From the NCBI RefSeq assembly GCF_019112545.1, contig NW_025064911.1:192762-256761 (forward strand): a stretch of DNA of 64,000 bases, written 5' to 3'. Under the pieces are notes generated by a model that was not told the origin of the DNA, made no database searches, and saw only the letters and a list, made by a program, of their open reading frames with translations. Below, in pieces: positions 31,121 to 44,414 of the stretch. The stretch is from Guyanagaster necrorhizus (taxonomy: Eukaryota; Basidiomycota; Agaricomycetes; Agaricales; Physalacriaceae). The position numbers and the translations under genes are program-made. Every line of letters starts with the position of its first letter. The first letter of the stretch is position 1.

Positions 31121-34109
31121 CTAAGAATGCGCCCCATCCCAACTCGACCGCTTGCGCTTGTTGGTTTCGCTCTTCAGCACCAGATCCTGCGGACAAACCA
31201 CAGCGCTGTGTCCACGGTGATGCCTAGGCTCCACAGAACTCTTGACCTTTTCGAGTCCTTCAAGAGCCTGTGGAACACTTTCATTGCTCAACACCTTCTT
31301 CACCGTCAACGGGGTAGTCGGGTGCTGTGTCTGATTCTTTGCCGTCGACGAAGCCACCGATTGGGCCAAGTCCAACGCCTGATTCTGGTTCTGCGACTCC
31401 ATATGATCAGATGCGTCTAATCCCTGCGTATTATAATGGTAATGCAAATCAAGGAACGGTAAGTCGTAGATGTCGTTCGCTGTTCGCGAGATGTCCTGAT
31501 TCACGGAGGACGAGCTAGAAGAGGGGAACAGGGAGGAAAACGACTGGGGTGCAGGAGGCGCAGGTAATGGGGAAGAGGCAGTGAATTGGTGGCCCGTGGC
31601 GAAGGGGGAAAATGGACGTAATTCGGGCTGCGGGTTGGTATGAACTTGGGCGGGACGGGCCGACAAGTGATTATGGACAGTCATGCGCTCGGATGGTGGT
31701 ACAGATATCGATCGGCCGTGGACCCCAAACTGATTGATGGTTGATCGGTGTCGCGAGCGTGTCTGAGGGGTTCCGGGTGGGGTCGTGTGCAGCTCACGAG
31801 AAAGATCAACAAGATCATCCAGGCTGAATCGCTGTTCCATTAGGAATGATGAGGCGTCTTCGTCCTTTGGTTCGGGAGACATGGCGACGTCGGGCGGTAG
31901 AAGTGAATCTTCCATAGGAAGACTGTCGGGTTGGTCGGTTAGCGATATGCCCGTGAGCTCGATCTCATCAATCCCCGGTAAGGCCGGCGTATGGAGTTGC
32001 ATAGGGTGTATACCAGTTGACTGGGTTATACCAGAGAGCCCAAGCCCGAAAGTGAATGAAGAAGAATCGTACGAGGATTGCGATTGTGTTCGCGTACTGA
32101 AAATGAGATCTCCAGCGTAATCCGAATGATATTCTCTTCGGGGTGGATACACCTCATCAGACAATGATGATGACCCGACCTCGGAATTGAAATCCTGGGA
32201 GAATGAAGTAGGTACAAGATCATATCGATCCACTACTCCATAGTTGAGATGATTAAAGGAGAACGGTGATGAAGGCGAGAAGCTGTTCTCAAGATAAGAT
32301 GAAGATGATGTTCCACTCCCGCTAGAATCCATACGCGGATTCGCTGAGAACCAATCTTGTGTTCCCCAAGCGCTTTTCCCAATCATGCCAATGCCACCTA
32401 CTACCGCTTCGTTCCTACGGTGTTGGAAGGGCGAAGAATGAGAGGAACTCAAAAGATAATCAGACATATGGGACGACGTTGGGGACCCTGTCCAGGCATG
32501 GTGTGAAGAGTGAACAGGAGTATCGAGTCCTGAAGACCAGGCCTGGGACTGGGAGTCAATCTCTGATTGAGATGAGTTCGCAAGGGCAGTGAATGTATCA
32601 GGGAGAGGGTCGAAGGGAATCAACTCCATATCATCATCATCAGGAAGAAGATTGGTCGAAGGAACAGTCGAAGCGGCCTTCTTGATAGTCATGACGGACG
32701 TTCCAATGGGCTTGAATGGTTTTACAACTGGATCATCCTCTTCCCCACCGGAACTAGCCTCATCCTCAGAAGGGGCCGTACTCTGGGGGACACTCTTCGT
32801 CCCTCCTCGAAGTAGTCCTTGACTGGTGTTCCTCCTCTTTCGCCGGTGCATACTGGGACCCGACGTCGACATGGAAAGCTGGTCATCCGTCGCAGCTCGA
32901 ATGAGAACCTTTGAGCTGTCTGCACCCTTCTTCTTTGCTGCATTGCGCGGTTTGTAGCCAGCGGCCATGTACAGCTCCGGGAACGCATTCCGAAAGCGGT
33001 CTCTCAAGTCTGTTGACCGGCGATTCTGCTCTTGAAAGATGGGATCTTTCACAATAGTTGCCCAGATCGTGCCGTGCTTCTCGTAGCCAGCCTTGAGAGC
33101 GCGGTCCTCTTCCTCAGTGAAAGGCCGCCGCTTTTTACTGCGCGTTTTCTCAAAGAGAGAGGAGCCATCGGGGAGAGTAGAGCGAACTTTGCTAGAAAGA
33201 TGTGTGCGCGCATTGGGGTAGTGCTGTTTATAGGCATCAGGAAAGTATGTACGAAATCTGGACGCGACATGAGCTACACAGTTATGAAAGATGTTCCTTC
33301 GGGGAAGAGTAGACTTTCATGGACAAGCGACGAGACACCTTTCTTTCCAGCAGTAAACACGGTCGTGAAAACGCAATGACAACGCGTCCCATGGTAACAG
33401 AGAAGGACCCGTCGTTCATCTTGTTTCGAAACACCGGAGTATCGCGGCAGGAATGAAAGGTCGGACCGTCTGCTGTCCACAAAAGACACCCTGTCCCCGA
33501 AGGTCGTAAAAACGAATACTCACCGGTCTTTAAGGTCAACTGGGGAACGGTTATCAAATTTGAGGTCAGGATCACTCAGAATTGCCTTCCAGTTCCCAAC
33601 ACCATGCTAGAAGCTGAATAAGCGCCCATCATCAATGACTCAAGGGGCGGAACACTCACCTTGTTGCACCCGTCAACAAGCATCTGCGTTTCCTCTGCAG
33701 ACCATTTCTTCCTCAGCTTCTTCTCCGTCGCCTGCTGCCAGTCATCACTCTCCGCATCCGCCGATATCTTCCTCAGCTTGCCACGTTTCTCTGGAACGAG
33801 ACAGGTCTCAGCGACATGAGATTCGAGGCTCGTATCATCACGGAAGCTAAATGCTGGCACGAGTTTAGGAGATGAAGGCAGCGCCAATGAGGTCCTGCGA
33901 TGCTTCAGTGGTGAAACGTGAAAGGTTGACGTAGATGAAGCTGGGAACGGCGCCTTGAAAGAAAATTCTGCTGTCAAGGGTAGTGAAGAAGTGGTGGCAG
34001 CAGTTGTTGCCGTCGTTGTCGTTGTGGACGTATCCATCGCCGTCACGGTGATCGTGGCCGTCGTAGAGAGCGAGACAGAGTGATCACGTCGCCCTCCAGG
34101 CCTCGACAT
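31121..34109 (-). CDS. Two-Myb (telobox) DNA-binding protein, Tay1-like
   Basis: Three exons (34109-33660, 33606-33524, 33257-31121) sum to 2670 nt, giving 889 residues. The second intron is 266 nt. Two Myb/SANT repeats follow a Ser/Thr-rich N terminus. Repeat 1 is KKWSAEETQMLVDGCNKHG... ending in VDLKDRFRTYFPDAY. Repeat 2 is RRPFTEEEDRALKAGYEKHG... ending in TDLRDRFRNAFPELY. VDLKDRFRTY is a telobox-type recognition helix. Tandem telobox Mybs occur in Tay1 proteins of Yarrowia and Ustilago, which bind TTAGGG-type telomeric duplex DNA. The remaining 600 residues are low-complexity, rich in Ser, Pro and Gln, with acidic patches, as in a transcription regulator. The role could be telomeric, transcriptional or both. 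Confidence 0.82.
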
Positions 34110-34643
34110 GCGAAACGAAAGGGCGAAACGAAAAAACTATGATGAAGAGTGCGGTCTTCCGATGAAATATAAGATAATCTAGCTCCTTGAGGCTGTGATT
34201 CCTCCTGCAGGTCGCAATCTGACCTGATACACGTTGCTGCTGCTGCACCTCTGCGCGGCAGATATTGATGAGATAGAGTACGGTCAAGATGGTAAGAGAG
34301 GAAGTTGCCGCACGGCGCATGGGCGGCACCCAAGTAGGAAACTGTGTCCCATGGGCCAGTACTCAATACTCACTACTAGTACGTGTTTTCTTCTTCCACC
34401 AATAAGTATTTCCTTCCTATGCTTTTCTCGGGTTGACCCCAAGAATACCTTATAATTGTATTCTGCTTACTCACAAAGATCCTCCAAAATTTCGCTTCCG
34501 ATGAAATGTACACTTTTCCACGTGGTTTACGTTCCACTTCGCTGTCGCTGTGAATTGTCATGAAGCGCAGCACGGCCAGGGCATTCAGTAAACTTAAGAT
34601 CTTCTAGAAGAACGACCACAGTACATTGGAACATTACATGAAT
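34110..34643. other. Promoter region of the Myb gene and 3' flank of the Rpn9 gene
   Basis: Only short overlapping open frames occur. No separate gene is supported. Confidence 0.5.
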
Positions 34644-36158
34644 TCATGAGGCAATCATCACCTCGGGAGCAATACGTTGTTCGACTGCACTCAGCTTGTT
34701 CACCCATTCCTCTAACCGTTTCGCAACACCACTAATCTGCTCCCTAGAAAGAACACGAGGTTGCACCCAGGTGATATGGGCTTTCTGATCCACCTGGTCG
34801 AGGGACCCGCGAACGAGCTTCAGGCTGGACCCAGCATGTTAGCAGAAGAGAGATTGCCGAGGGCCAAGGTAGAACTCACCTTAACGCCTTCATCACCAGA
34901 TGCTCAACCTCATCTAGGGGCAATCTTGTCTCTTCTGAGATAATCTGGAAGCTCATCGTCCGATTATCAGCGTGCCTCTTGAACACAGATTCTATCAGTG
35001 CCATGAGGCATATTTTTTGTCGGAGGAAGGGGAAGTTCTCCTGCAAGATGGGCTGAAAAACGACATCGATACACGATAACGGAAAATCTAGGGCTGGAAA
35101 CCCGTACCTCTTGCGGGAACAGGGGAGCTAAGGCCTCAAATTTACCTATACTTCCCTCATTGAACGTGAAAAGCAATTTCTTGATCCATTCGTGAGGTGT
35201 GCCATTTAGCGCATCCAGTATAGGATGCATCAACTGTTTCAATTGCACGTGAGTAAGAGAATACAAACAAAAACGACGAAATAGCGTCGAACTCACGAGT
35301 TCACCGAAGTTGTAGATGCTGTCACCTAGGAACGCAGAGATGCTCAGATCGTGAGCCCTCACCAACCTTTCTTCTGGTGTCATGTCCGTCGCGGGGTCAA
35401 CACATGCAAGGTATAGCAAAGAATTCCGATAATATGGCGCATATTCTGCCTTGGCCTATAGGCACAATATCAATACCCATAAGGCTAGACCGCAGCATCT
35501 TAAATTCACTTTGTAATAGTCAGCAGCTAGCAGGTAATATGCCGCGTTGACACCATTGTCTACGCCTTCAAGGTTGTCGAGAACTTTCCACGCCGTATCC
35601 ATGTCAGTCTTCGTCCCCTCGAGGTCACCATACAGCAATTTTGCACGTGCGATTGTTGCAAGAAGCAAGACATGAGCCTCTTTCGCCTTCTCCGTGTCAA
35701 TTCGAGAGAGCAGCGAGGTCAGGAACGTTAAGTGGGCCTGGGGATCTGACAGCAAAGAGTAAGACGCCCTTAAGGCTCGGAAATGAGTTGAGAAGATGAA
35801 AACATACTATCGATCTCCTTCGACACCTTCACACCCATCTCAACGAGCTTCAATTGATTGATTTTACTCTCGAAATCCCGCACGAATTGCTCGAACACAT
35901 GAACTCGGAACGGTTTCGATGCAGGGTGGTCGAAGAATTGGAAAAGTTTCAGTGTTAGTTGATGCCATAGCCTGTTAAACAATCGTAAAGTTATCTGCTG
36001 TGGTTCCAAGTGCACAAAACGCACTTTCGTGTGTGTAGAGCTCGAAACGATTCGAAGTATGGGTGCAGCTCGGTAGGGGTTCCAGACAGCGCAGCGGCAA
36101 TAAAATCATCCAGAACGAGCTTAGGAGGCTTAGGAGCATCAACGGCCATTTCAGCCAT
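34644..36158 (-). CDS. RPN9: 26S proteasome regulatory subunit Rpn9 (PSMD13), PCI domain
   Basis: Rpn9 is a PCI-domain scaffold subunit of the 19S lid. The start chosen is ATG 36158 (MAEMAVDAPKPPK, in a CACC context). An in-frame ATG at 36332 would add 58 residues that do not look conserved. Exon 1 ends in FRALHTRK and splices to LWHQLTLKLFQFFDHPASKP. Further exons give the helical repeats (LEGVDNGVNAAYYLLAADYY, SISAFLGDSIYNFGELV). The last exon is the winged-helix end of the PCI domain with LDQVDQKAHITWVQPRVLSR, a very characteristic Rpn9 motif, ending at TGA 34644. About eight exons with short introns. It looks intact. Confidence 0.9.
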
Positions 36159-36896
36159 GGTGGTCGCAGTTATGCCTGTTGTCGGACGTGACGCGTCGAA
36201 GTTGTCCTTGTTTGGTAAAGGCGGCCACCAAATCGGGCACTCAACGCCGCCAATCTTGGTTGTTGAAATGCCCGATTTTCCCAAAGCTTCCCTCTGTGCT
36301 ATGGACTCGTAAGTTCTGAATGTATCTTCCAACCTATTGATAGTAACTAAGTATCTGTCTTGAACTAGCTCTATCGTAAGTGTTAGCTCAGCCTTAGCTT
36401 CATGTTCCTCCTATCCAAATGTGATTGAGCAGCGATGTGAAAAATTTCTGCTTCCACCCTGTTTAGTAGTCCTGATCAGATCTCAACCTTGAACGTAGAT
36501 AAGCGAACACATATCACACCCAAGTTCGACGAAGGAGTGACAACTGGGCATTTGGTTACCATGTATGGTCCATTGAATTTGTTTGTACCCTCTTTTGCAA
36601 CTTAAGTAACAACGATCAGTATATGCGTTTGCGCGATACGAAGAGTGTTGAATATATGTCACTGTCAAATGATAGGACGGCTTTACTTGAGTATTCAAAT
36701 CACGCCGAACCTTGGAAAATACTGTAACGTGCATAGTATTTGGTACCCATCATACCTGCGTTGGTAATCGTATACGGTAATTTCAGTCTGTCACAGGCGT
36801 TTTCCCGCCGCTGGATGTTAACCGTCGACTAAGAAACACTAAGACGAGTTGCTGTACTACCCAGACCATAACATACTGATCTATTCGAAGCCAGTA
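36159..36896. other. Intergenic spacer
   Basis: No gene is supported. It is the shared region between the Rpn9 start and the beta-mannosidase 3' end. Confidence 0.5.
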
Positions 36897-39855
36897 CTAT
36901 GGAATAGAAAAGGCCTTCTCACGCCCTAGATATGCAACACGCAACTCGTTCTTGTCGATCAACCTGTTTGCTTCGATAATCCTCTCCTCTCCCGGCATCA
37001 AATCAATCGCATTATCGTTCCATGTCACCTTCGATTTCGTAGTCAAAAAAACGCACTTTGCTGGCTTTTCGACCTGCAATCTGAGTTTGTTTTCTGCCAC
37101 GGTTACCTTCAATCTTGGGTCTGGAAGAGTCAAATATTTATACGGCTGGGGCCAATCGACGTGCCGTGCTAGGACCTTCCCAGACCTATCATCTAAGAGC
37201 CGTGCACCGATGACAACGGTTGCGTGTTGCCCAGGGCAAGTAATAGATATTAGCTCGGTCGACTGATTAGGAAGGAGAACGACTTTATGCTCCTCGGTTG
37301 CGGCCCAATTACTTTTGAGGTCCACAAACTGTAATTTCAACGTAGCAGGTCGTCTTTTCGGAGTAGAGTTGGATGCCCAAATGTCCAGCTTCGCACCGAC
37401 AGCTCTGAATCCTCCAAAGTCATAGAATTGACGTGGTCGGTCGTTGGGACGGTTCTTCGTGACATTGCGCAGGAGGCCAATTGCGAATGTATCCAAATGT
37501 CGCTTGATAGTGTAATAAACTGGCTTGGGACGCAACTGAATAGATGTCAACTTGGAAATATGACGAGATGAAAGAGATAACGCACAAAATAATCGACGAT
37601 AGCCCACGAAGTGACTGGCCAACAGTCGTTCAATTGCCAGACTAAGACGCCGGACGTATATTGCTTTCCGCGACCACCCCATCCTCTCCTCCACGATTGA
37701 TACGCGAAGCCAACGCTTTCAGATTGCATAACTTGTGTCCTAAACGCATACGTTTCTAAATCCTCGGTCACTCTGAAGTTTTCATTCATTGCGATGGCGA
37801 AACGTCTCTCATAACTTCCTGCACGACAATGCTGCGCCATCAACGCACTTTGGGCGTGCCATTCTTGGGCTGGTGCGCCGTCCATCCAATACTCGATCGT
37901 GCGCATTGACGGTAAAGACGGCATTCCGAATTCGCTGACGAATCGTCCACCCATCTGGTCGTACTCCTGGTATGGCAATTCTTTACCTCCCCAAATGTTC
38001 CACTGATGAATGTCCCCGACTGTCGGATCTGCTGTGTCCCAACCTTGTCCACCATATGGAGATCCGCGGTGGTATGGGATAGGTGGATCACATAAAGCCT
38101 CGACCACAGACGGGAGTACGTCTTCGTAAATTTTGATAGCAGGAAATGATTTCACATCTACGAGATATACGTGATATTAGTACTGTGACAGAGAGGGGCA
38201 AATCGATTAGTAGACTGACCTTCCCATTGAAGGATCATCTGATAGTCCTCGTTGTTTCCACAAAATAATGCTATTGATGGATGATGTCTTAGTCGCTTTA
38301 CATTGTCCACGGCCTCTTTGCGAACAGACGCGACAAACTCTTCGTATGCTGGGTACACCCCACATGCGAACTGAAAATCTTGCCAGACGAGTATTCCCAA
38401 TTCTGACATAATGATGAGCAAGAATAACGATAACAGGAAAAATACAACAGGCCATCGCAAATATCGTAGAAACAGTCTGGTTCATAGACTCCTCCGCCCC
38501 ATAGGCGAATCATGTTCTGGTTTCCATCGCGCACCAGCGTAAGCCACGCCCGATAACGTTCCGGAGTGAGCGTCGTCAAAAAGTTATCGGCCGGGATCCA
38601 ATTTGAGCCTGGGAAGAACATAAGAACTTTACTAAGGCTGTGAACTGAATAGACTGACCGCCCATGAACATCCTAACGCCATTAATCTCAAACAAGAAGG
38701 TCGTCCCAGTGCCATATTGGTCAGGCTCCTCGAGCTCCTCTTGTATAAGCTTGACGTTGCGAAATCCAACCCGGATTGTCTTCGAATCGATGACATCTCT
38801 ATTCTAACCGACTGATAAGGTCCTGAAAAAAAATAGGAAGTGCGTGCAGTTGAACCTACCGGACCCAGCAGTTCTATAACCACGCGATAGAGAACCTGGT
38901 CTCCATAGCCCACCGGCCACCACAATTGCACTTGGCCGGGAACAAACCGCCAGTCGACAGATCTAGAATTGGAGGAGAGTTCCTCCAATTCGACCTTAGT
39001 CCCTTTAGCATCCCGTAATGCTACTTTGATAAATGTCGGTAACGCCGCGACGCCGAGAACGTCCACATCTACTTTCAATCTCGTGGCCGCGTTATTCGTG
39101 TCAGTGACTGATGCGTGCGTCCACACGTTCCCAATCCTGGCTGTATACCTTCTCAGAATGACAGGCCGGAATGGTCCACATGTCATTAACTCGGGTCCCC
39201 AATCCCAACTACAATATATCAGATGCGGGTGGATGCGACGAAATGCGAGGTGCGCTTACCGCCAATCGTACTGAGCCTTACGGACGTAGACTCTGCTCGG
39301 ATCTCCAAGGTTTGTCGACCCTGCGCGCACTTTGCCATGCTGCTCTTGAAGGGATTTGGCAAGCCTTTTGGCCGATTTAAAGTGTAGAAGAAGCGTGTTT
39401 ATAGAGGCCGTCGGTATGATGGGAACGACATGGGTCTGGAACATGTTGCTTGTTTCCAGAATGATTTCATTGTTCTGTTGTGGGTACGTGAGCTGTGATG
39501 GCAGCACGTAATTGGTGATTCAGCATTCAGCACTTACCAGATAGACGTCGCACGCCGTATCCAAGCCCAAAAATTCCAGTTCAGCCTGAGTGTGTCGTCC
39601 ATCCCCCGGCTTGAAATCGAATGTGCACTTGTACAGCCACTCGACTTCTCCTACCCATTGCACTTCTTGTTCAGCAAATCCGCGATACGGATCCGGAATG
39701 AGATTGTTTTTCAATAACTCGACGTGTATCTCGGACGGATACGCTTGTGTAGAACGCCAGCCTGTCGTCGCGACCTCCTCGACGACGGGAACCTTGGGGT
39801 CTCGCTGCTTCCAGGACCAGTTGGATTTGAGCTCGGTATGGACGGCGTTGAACAT
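36897..39855 (-). CDS. Beta-mannosidase (GH2)
   Basis: The enzyme removes terminal beta-1,4-mannose from mannooligosaccharides and N-glycan remnants. No signal peptide is visible, so the intracellular B-type is likely. The start at 39855 gives MFNAVHTELKSNWSWKQRDP. Next come the GH2 sugar-binding fold (YPSEIHVELLKNN, FLGLDTACDVYL), YVRKAQYDWR joined to a GPELMTCGPFRPV block, and FFPGSNWIPADNF. The acid/base Glu is in FCGNNEDYQ near 38240-38262, and the nucleophile Glu is in FVSEFGMPSLP near 37920-37950. The C-terminal domains end at TAG 36897. At least six introns. Exon ends were not all fixed, but the motifs are in the right order and no break was seen. Confidence 0.9.
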
Positions 39856-40908
39856 GGAAACCAGATGGGTAATCCTAGACAACTGCAGACCTATATACAA
39901 AGCTGCATATAGAAGAACATCTGTTCGGACCGCTGATAGTATCTCTCCGGACCGAACTGGTCTAACTTGACATTCTTATCGGGGTATGTTCATTATATTG
40001 TTCAGATGCTACTTTAAGATTCGCCCCCTGATAACGCGGGAAGATGTTAGTGACAGGAAAAGTAGTAACGACATAGGGCACGTACCCCATATCTTGAATC
40101 TGGGTATACTCTGGAGGCAGAGCTTTTTGCCAGTTCTAGAATCCGCTGGGTCAATGGAAGTATAATGAAGTCGACACTTTTTCTGGCATTCCGGCTCAAC
40201 ACGCTCCTGCTATGACGTAGAAAGCTTCCAACCGGCAATACCAAAGTCGCTAAAGTAGCCTTCAATTCGAAATACAGAACTTGTGTTCTCAAGTGTGACG
40301 TGACGTCGTTCAGCCTGGACTTTCCTTCACACTCCTTGATATGTGGGGCCGAGGTCGGAGCGCACCATTCCTTTACAAAGTGACATCAAAGCTACTACTC
40401 TTGATTTCAGTCTTCACGTTCATCTTCTTTCCGATCGTCCCTTTCCACTGGCTTTGTAGAAGCAACTTTACATTTTCAAGTAAATGTCAGACGGATCATT
40501 GACAGAAGACGCGGAGTCGGAACAGGGGGATGGCATGAGAATATCATTAGACACGACCATCCATAAAAGTGACTCTGGGTATGATACCCCCATCAGTTCC
40601 ATTCGGCGTAGGGAAAGAATTGCTTTTTTAAAAAGCTTACTTTCATACAAGCCTCTGCCATGATTTATGGTGACGTTGAAAAGTACTTGGTTTGACAAGT
40701 CAAATTATGTGGCTGTGCTAGTGTTTCGAACAGAAGAAGTAGATAAATATACCTTGTCCTTCTGCCACCATCACCTTTGTCCATTCTTGGTCCATTTGAG
40801 CCGTGTTCGAGCCTCGTTCTGTTATAGCAGCGGTAATGTCGCTCTCTTTCTCTAACATTTAGCGCTTTAATGGCGTGTAGCTATCTGGGGACACATCAAC
40901 TGGACGCA
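39856..40908. other. Divergent promoter region, beta-mannosidase / NIC96
   Basis: About 1 kb between two divergent genes. Several minus-strand frames of 60-80 residues are open but lack any recognisable content, and I do not call them. Confidence 0.5.
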
Positions 40909-43900
40909 ATGGCCTTTGACCTCTCTGCTCTGTTAACGGCATCGAAAGGGCTCACTTCACATTTGTCAAGACCGGAACTTCCTTCAGTCAACCTCTCGCT
41001 AGACCAGATAGAAGCCCAGTCTCGCAGGCTCGTTTCACGACAACCAGAGAGCTCGAGTGATGCTGATCGCGCGTCGGTGAAATTCTTGTCTCGTATAGCA
41101 ATGACTCAAGAAACTTGATAGAAATTATCTCCTTGCACAAGCACGCGTAGATGCCTCAGCCTTGTCAAGTTCCATAGCGCATCTCAATGCCTCAACCACT
41201 TTTTCACCTTTGCAGCCACTTCAAGACACAGATGTAGCGGGCTATCTGCGCCACGCACATGAACAGACATTGATTTCCACTATCGAGGAAGGACGACGGG
41301 AAACGCAGGAGGATTTCTATCGTATGCTTGAAGAACGGACAAGGAAAGACTGGGAAGCCAAAAAAAAACGCGTCTTTGAGGAGCTCGGAGGACGCGTTAA
41401 TGTTGAAAATAAGGCCGTCATCGAGCTAAAAAAGAGCTTCCATGGGAAGAATAGTCTCATTGTGTGTGTCCGTTTTGTCAGATTTCCTGTCATCTGATGT
41501 AGCGTTTAGTCGAGCTCGACACCAAGCGTCACGCTGCAAATGCAAAACAGGATGATGGCCTATGACCGTGTTGTTATCGATCTCAACGCTACCCGTTTGC
41601 GCGGCGTTTCATTCCCAATCGTTCACTCCTTCATGGACGTAGCAAATTCTTTAAACGACGTATGTCTTATTCCTCTGGACATCTGTTAGTCTTCATATCA
41701 ATTACAGCCCCGTTCCGCACAAATGGCCCAAACATTCCAAACCTTGGCGAAAATAACTGCTGAGCCACCTGCGCTGCCTCCGGTTGAACATGCAAGCGCT
41801 CATATCCTTAATGCCCCCTTATTTGAACGGAAATATGCAAGAGCGTATCTAGGGGATCCAGAGTCTCGAGATGCCATTGCTCTTCGACGACAAATCACAA
41901 AAGGAGCACGAGAATCCCTAGAGTTGCAATATTGGGATGTCATGGATCGGACAGTGCAGTCGCGGCCTACAGAGGCACTCTTGGGCGGCGACCCTAGTAT
42001 ATCAAACAAAGTGCGCGCTTTCTTATTTGTCCGATACTACAAGAATGGAGAATGGGAAGATCGGATTGAGGTGTGTTACCTGATATACGTATGTTCCCTT
42101 GCTCACGTTCACTATAGCTTGTGGCTGGGCAACCATTGTGGGCGCGATTATTTTACCTTGTTCGAACGGGCCATTTGGATGAGGCGTTAGACGAGGCTGT
42201 ACAGTTCCAGCAAGCCATTGAAAGACGTGAAGTGAGTTTCGTCAGTCACTTCAGGACATGGGTTGAGTCACCAGACCGGAGGTAATGACATTCCACTTTA
42301 TGGTGATCTTTGTGTTTAACATTTTCTCGCCACAGACTTCCTAAAGCTCACCGAGATCATCTGCAATCCGTGTTTAATGCTCACATGTTGCACTCAGCTG
42401 CAACGGATCCGTTCAAACTTGCGCTTTACAAACTCATGGGCAAATTAGAACCGACGCGGCGGAGTGTTCCCCACGTTACCACAACGACGGAGGACTGGTT
42501 GTGGTTCCAGCTTGCCATGGTACGTTGGCCTTAGGACGTATCGCCTATGCTCACTCAATCTAATATAATTTCGATAGATTGAGGAGGAGGAAGACGGTGG
42601 ATTGCGCGGATTCGCTGAGGTGATACTTGGATATGGTGAGAGACAATTCGATGGCAGTTCGAGGAAGGGAGTCTGGGCGAGTGTCCTCGTTATGTGTGGA
42701 CAGTTTGAGCGGGTATGTCTCATCGTTCCTGACATCGTATGTTACTGACGGGATCCTTATATTAAGGCTGTTGCGGCTCTTTGGGAGGACCAGGAAACGG
42801 AGATTGAAGCAGTCCACCTTGCTATTGCCTTCGCCTACCATGGCCTCCTCCGGGTGCCCCCCCGCGCAGAAACCTCTGAAATGACTCCATGTATGTTCAT
42901 ATCTTTAATATTAAACTATCCAGAGCTAAAAGTCGTTACATTTAGTATCGTTACCTCCTTCGTCCCCTCCTGCTTTGAGCATCTCTACAATAATATGGCG
43001 CTATATGAGGCAGTTCGTCAAAATGGATGCCAAGGAAGCACTGCAGTATGTATATTGTGTGTGCTTAACCGCGGACCAAGGCGAAATTGGAAAGGAGCAG
43101 ATGGAGAACGCCTGGGAACTTGTACGGCGTATAATCGTCCTTTGCAACAGCGGTCCTGGTTGGGAGGAGCTTGTTGGAGGCTTCAGACCCGACGGTTCAA
43201 GATTCGTATGTGTTTATTGCCCTAGGCTCCTTATTGCTGACTTACCTTGTCAATAGAATGGTGTCATTGAGCAAGGAGCGAGCTTGTTGAAACTAGACGA
43301 TCTTCGGCAGTACAACGAACAGATCCTAATTCGTGCCGCCAAAAACTCGGAAGAAAATGATCGGATATCTGAAGCTATAAAGCTGTACAATTTGGCAGGG
43401 GATTACTCTACGGTTATGTCGTGTCTTGCCCAGGCTTTGGGTAGTACGATCGCACGCCCAAGTCCCGATGAGAAGGCGCGTACCATTGAGAGGACGGCAG
43501 CTGACATTGTGCGGCATTATGAGCGGACAAACAGAGCTGCTGGGAAAGATAAGGATGCGGTAATACGGCTGCTGAAGATCCGGGAGGCTGTCGACGCTAA
43601 GCATGCTGGTCGGCCCGAGACCGCGCTTCAAGTAGGTTTTTTTTCGGTGTCACACTGAGCAATACTGATAATGCGTTTTCCCCTTTCAAGTGCATGGAGA
43701 CAACGGACCTTATTCCGTTAGATGGAGACGTGGCAAAAATTACACGTAGGGCCGAAGAATTCAAGGAGTTGCATGACTCTTTACAACGAAATCTGCCGAC
43801 GTACATTACCCTAACAATGGATGCTCTCGCTGGTATTCATCAAAAGGTCAAGGGGTCCCTCGTTCCCGATGCTACGAGGCATATGGTATGTTTTTCTTTT

Positions 43901-44061
43901 GGTAAAATGAAATGAACGCACTGAACTTTTGTCTCAAGACCCTGACTGCTGTGAGAAAGAAATCCAGATCGTTGATGGTCTTCGCTGGGATGCTCAAATA
44001 TCGGATGTCCCCGGACGTATACTCCTACCTGGCGAGACTGGACGTCGAAATTGCACTGTGA
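40909..44061 (+). CDS. NIC96: Nucleoporin Nic96 (Nup93)
   Basis: Nic96 is a scaffold nucleoporin of the inner ring that recruits the Nsp1 complex through an N-terminal helix. The start at 40909 gives MAFDLSALLTASKGLTSHLS. Exon 1 is spliced with a weak donor to NYLLAQARVDASAL. The middle carries ATDPFKLALYKLMGKLEPTR, TTTTEDWLWFQLAM, EVILGYGERQF and VHLAIAFAYHGLLRV, and the C-terminal solenoid has AIKLYNLAGDYSTVMSCLAQ. The last exon ends MLKYRMSPDVYSYLARLDVE at TGA 44059-44061. About eleven exons. Intron phases near the first junction and at 42540-42580 are the least certain. Confidence 0.88.
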
Positions 44062-44414
44062 TCTACTTATTGCTGTAATACATATACCTTTTATGTTCCT
44101 TTCCACTGATTATGACGATGTGCGAAAATAGACTATGAAGAATGCATAACCGTCGCCGCCCTATCTCCAAACCAAACCAATCTACCTAAGCAACTTAAAT
44201 TTCGTAGGTGAAATATGCAAGAGTAATTATAACCAAAAAGCGAAGTGATTGTAACATGTGCATAACGTCAAAGATGAGAATTGCTAAAAAGCTATACTAA
44301 AGAGCAGACAAAAATGATACTCTCCCGCTTGAAAATGTTATAAAGATGAGAATAAATGGATGAGATGGAGAGAGTATCATCGTCCAATGGTCATATTGTG
44401 ATAATGGGTAACAA
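44062..44414. other. Convergent 3' region
   Basis: AT-rich spacer of about 350 bp between the 3' ends of NIC96 and the Msb1/Mug8-domain gene. It probably holds both polyadenylation regions. Confidence 0.5.

Noticed and set aside
33258..33523. Extra small exon within the 266-nt intron of the Myb gene
   Set aside because: An open minus-strand frame exists, but the two flanking exons join in frame within the conserved Myb repeat (VDLKDR/FRTYF), leaving no room for an insert.
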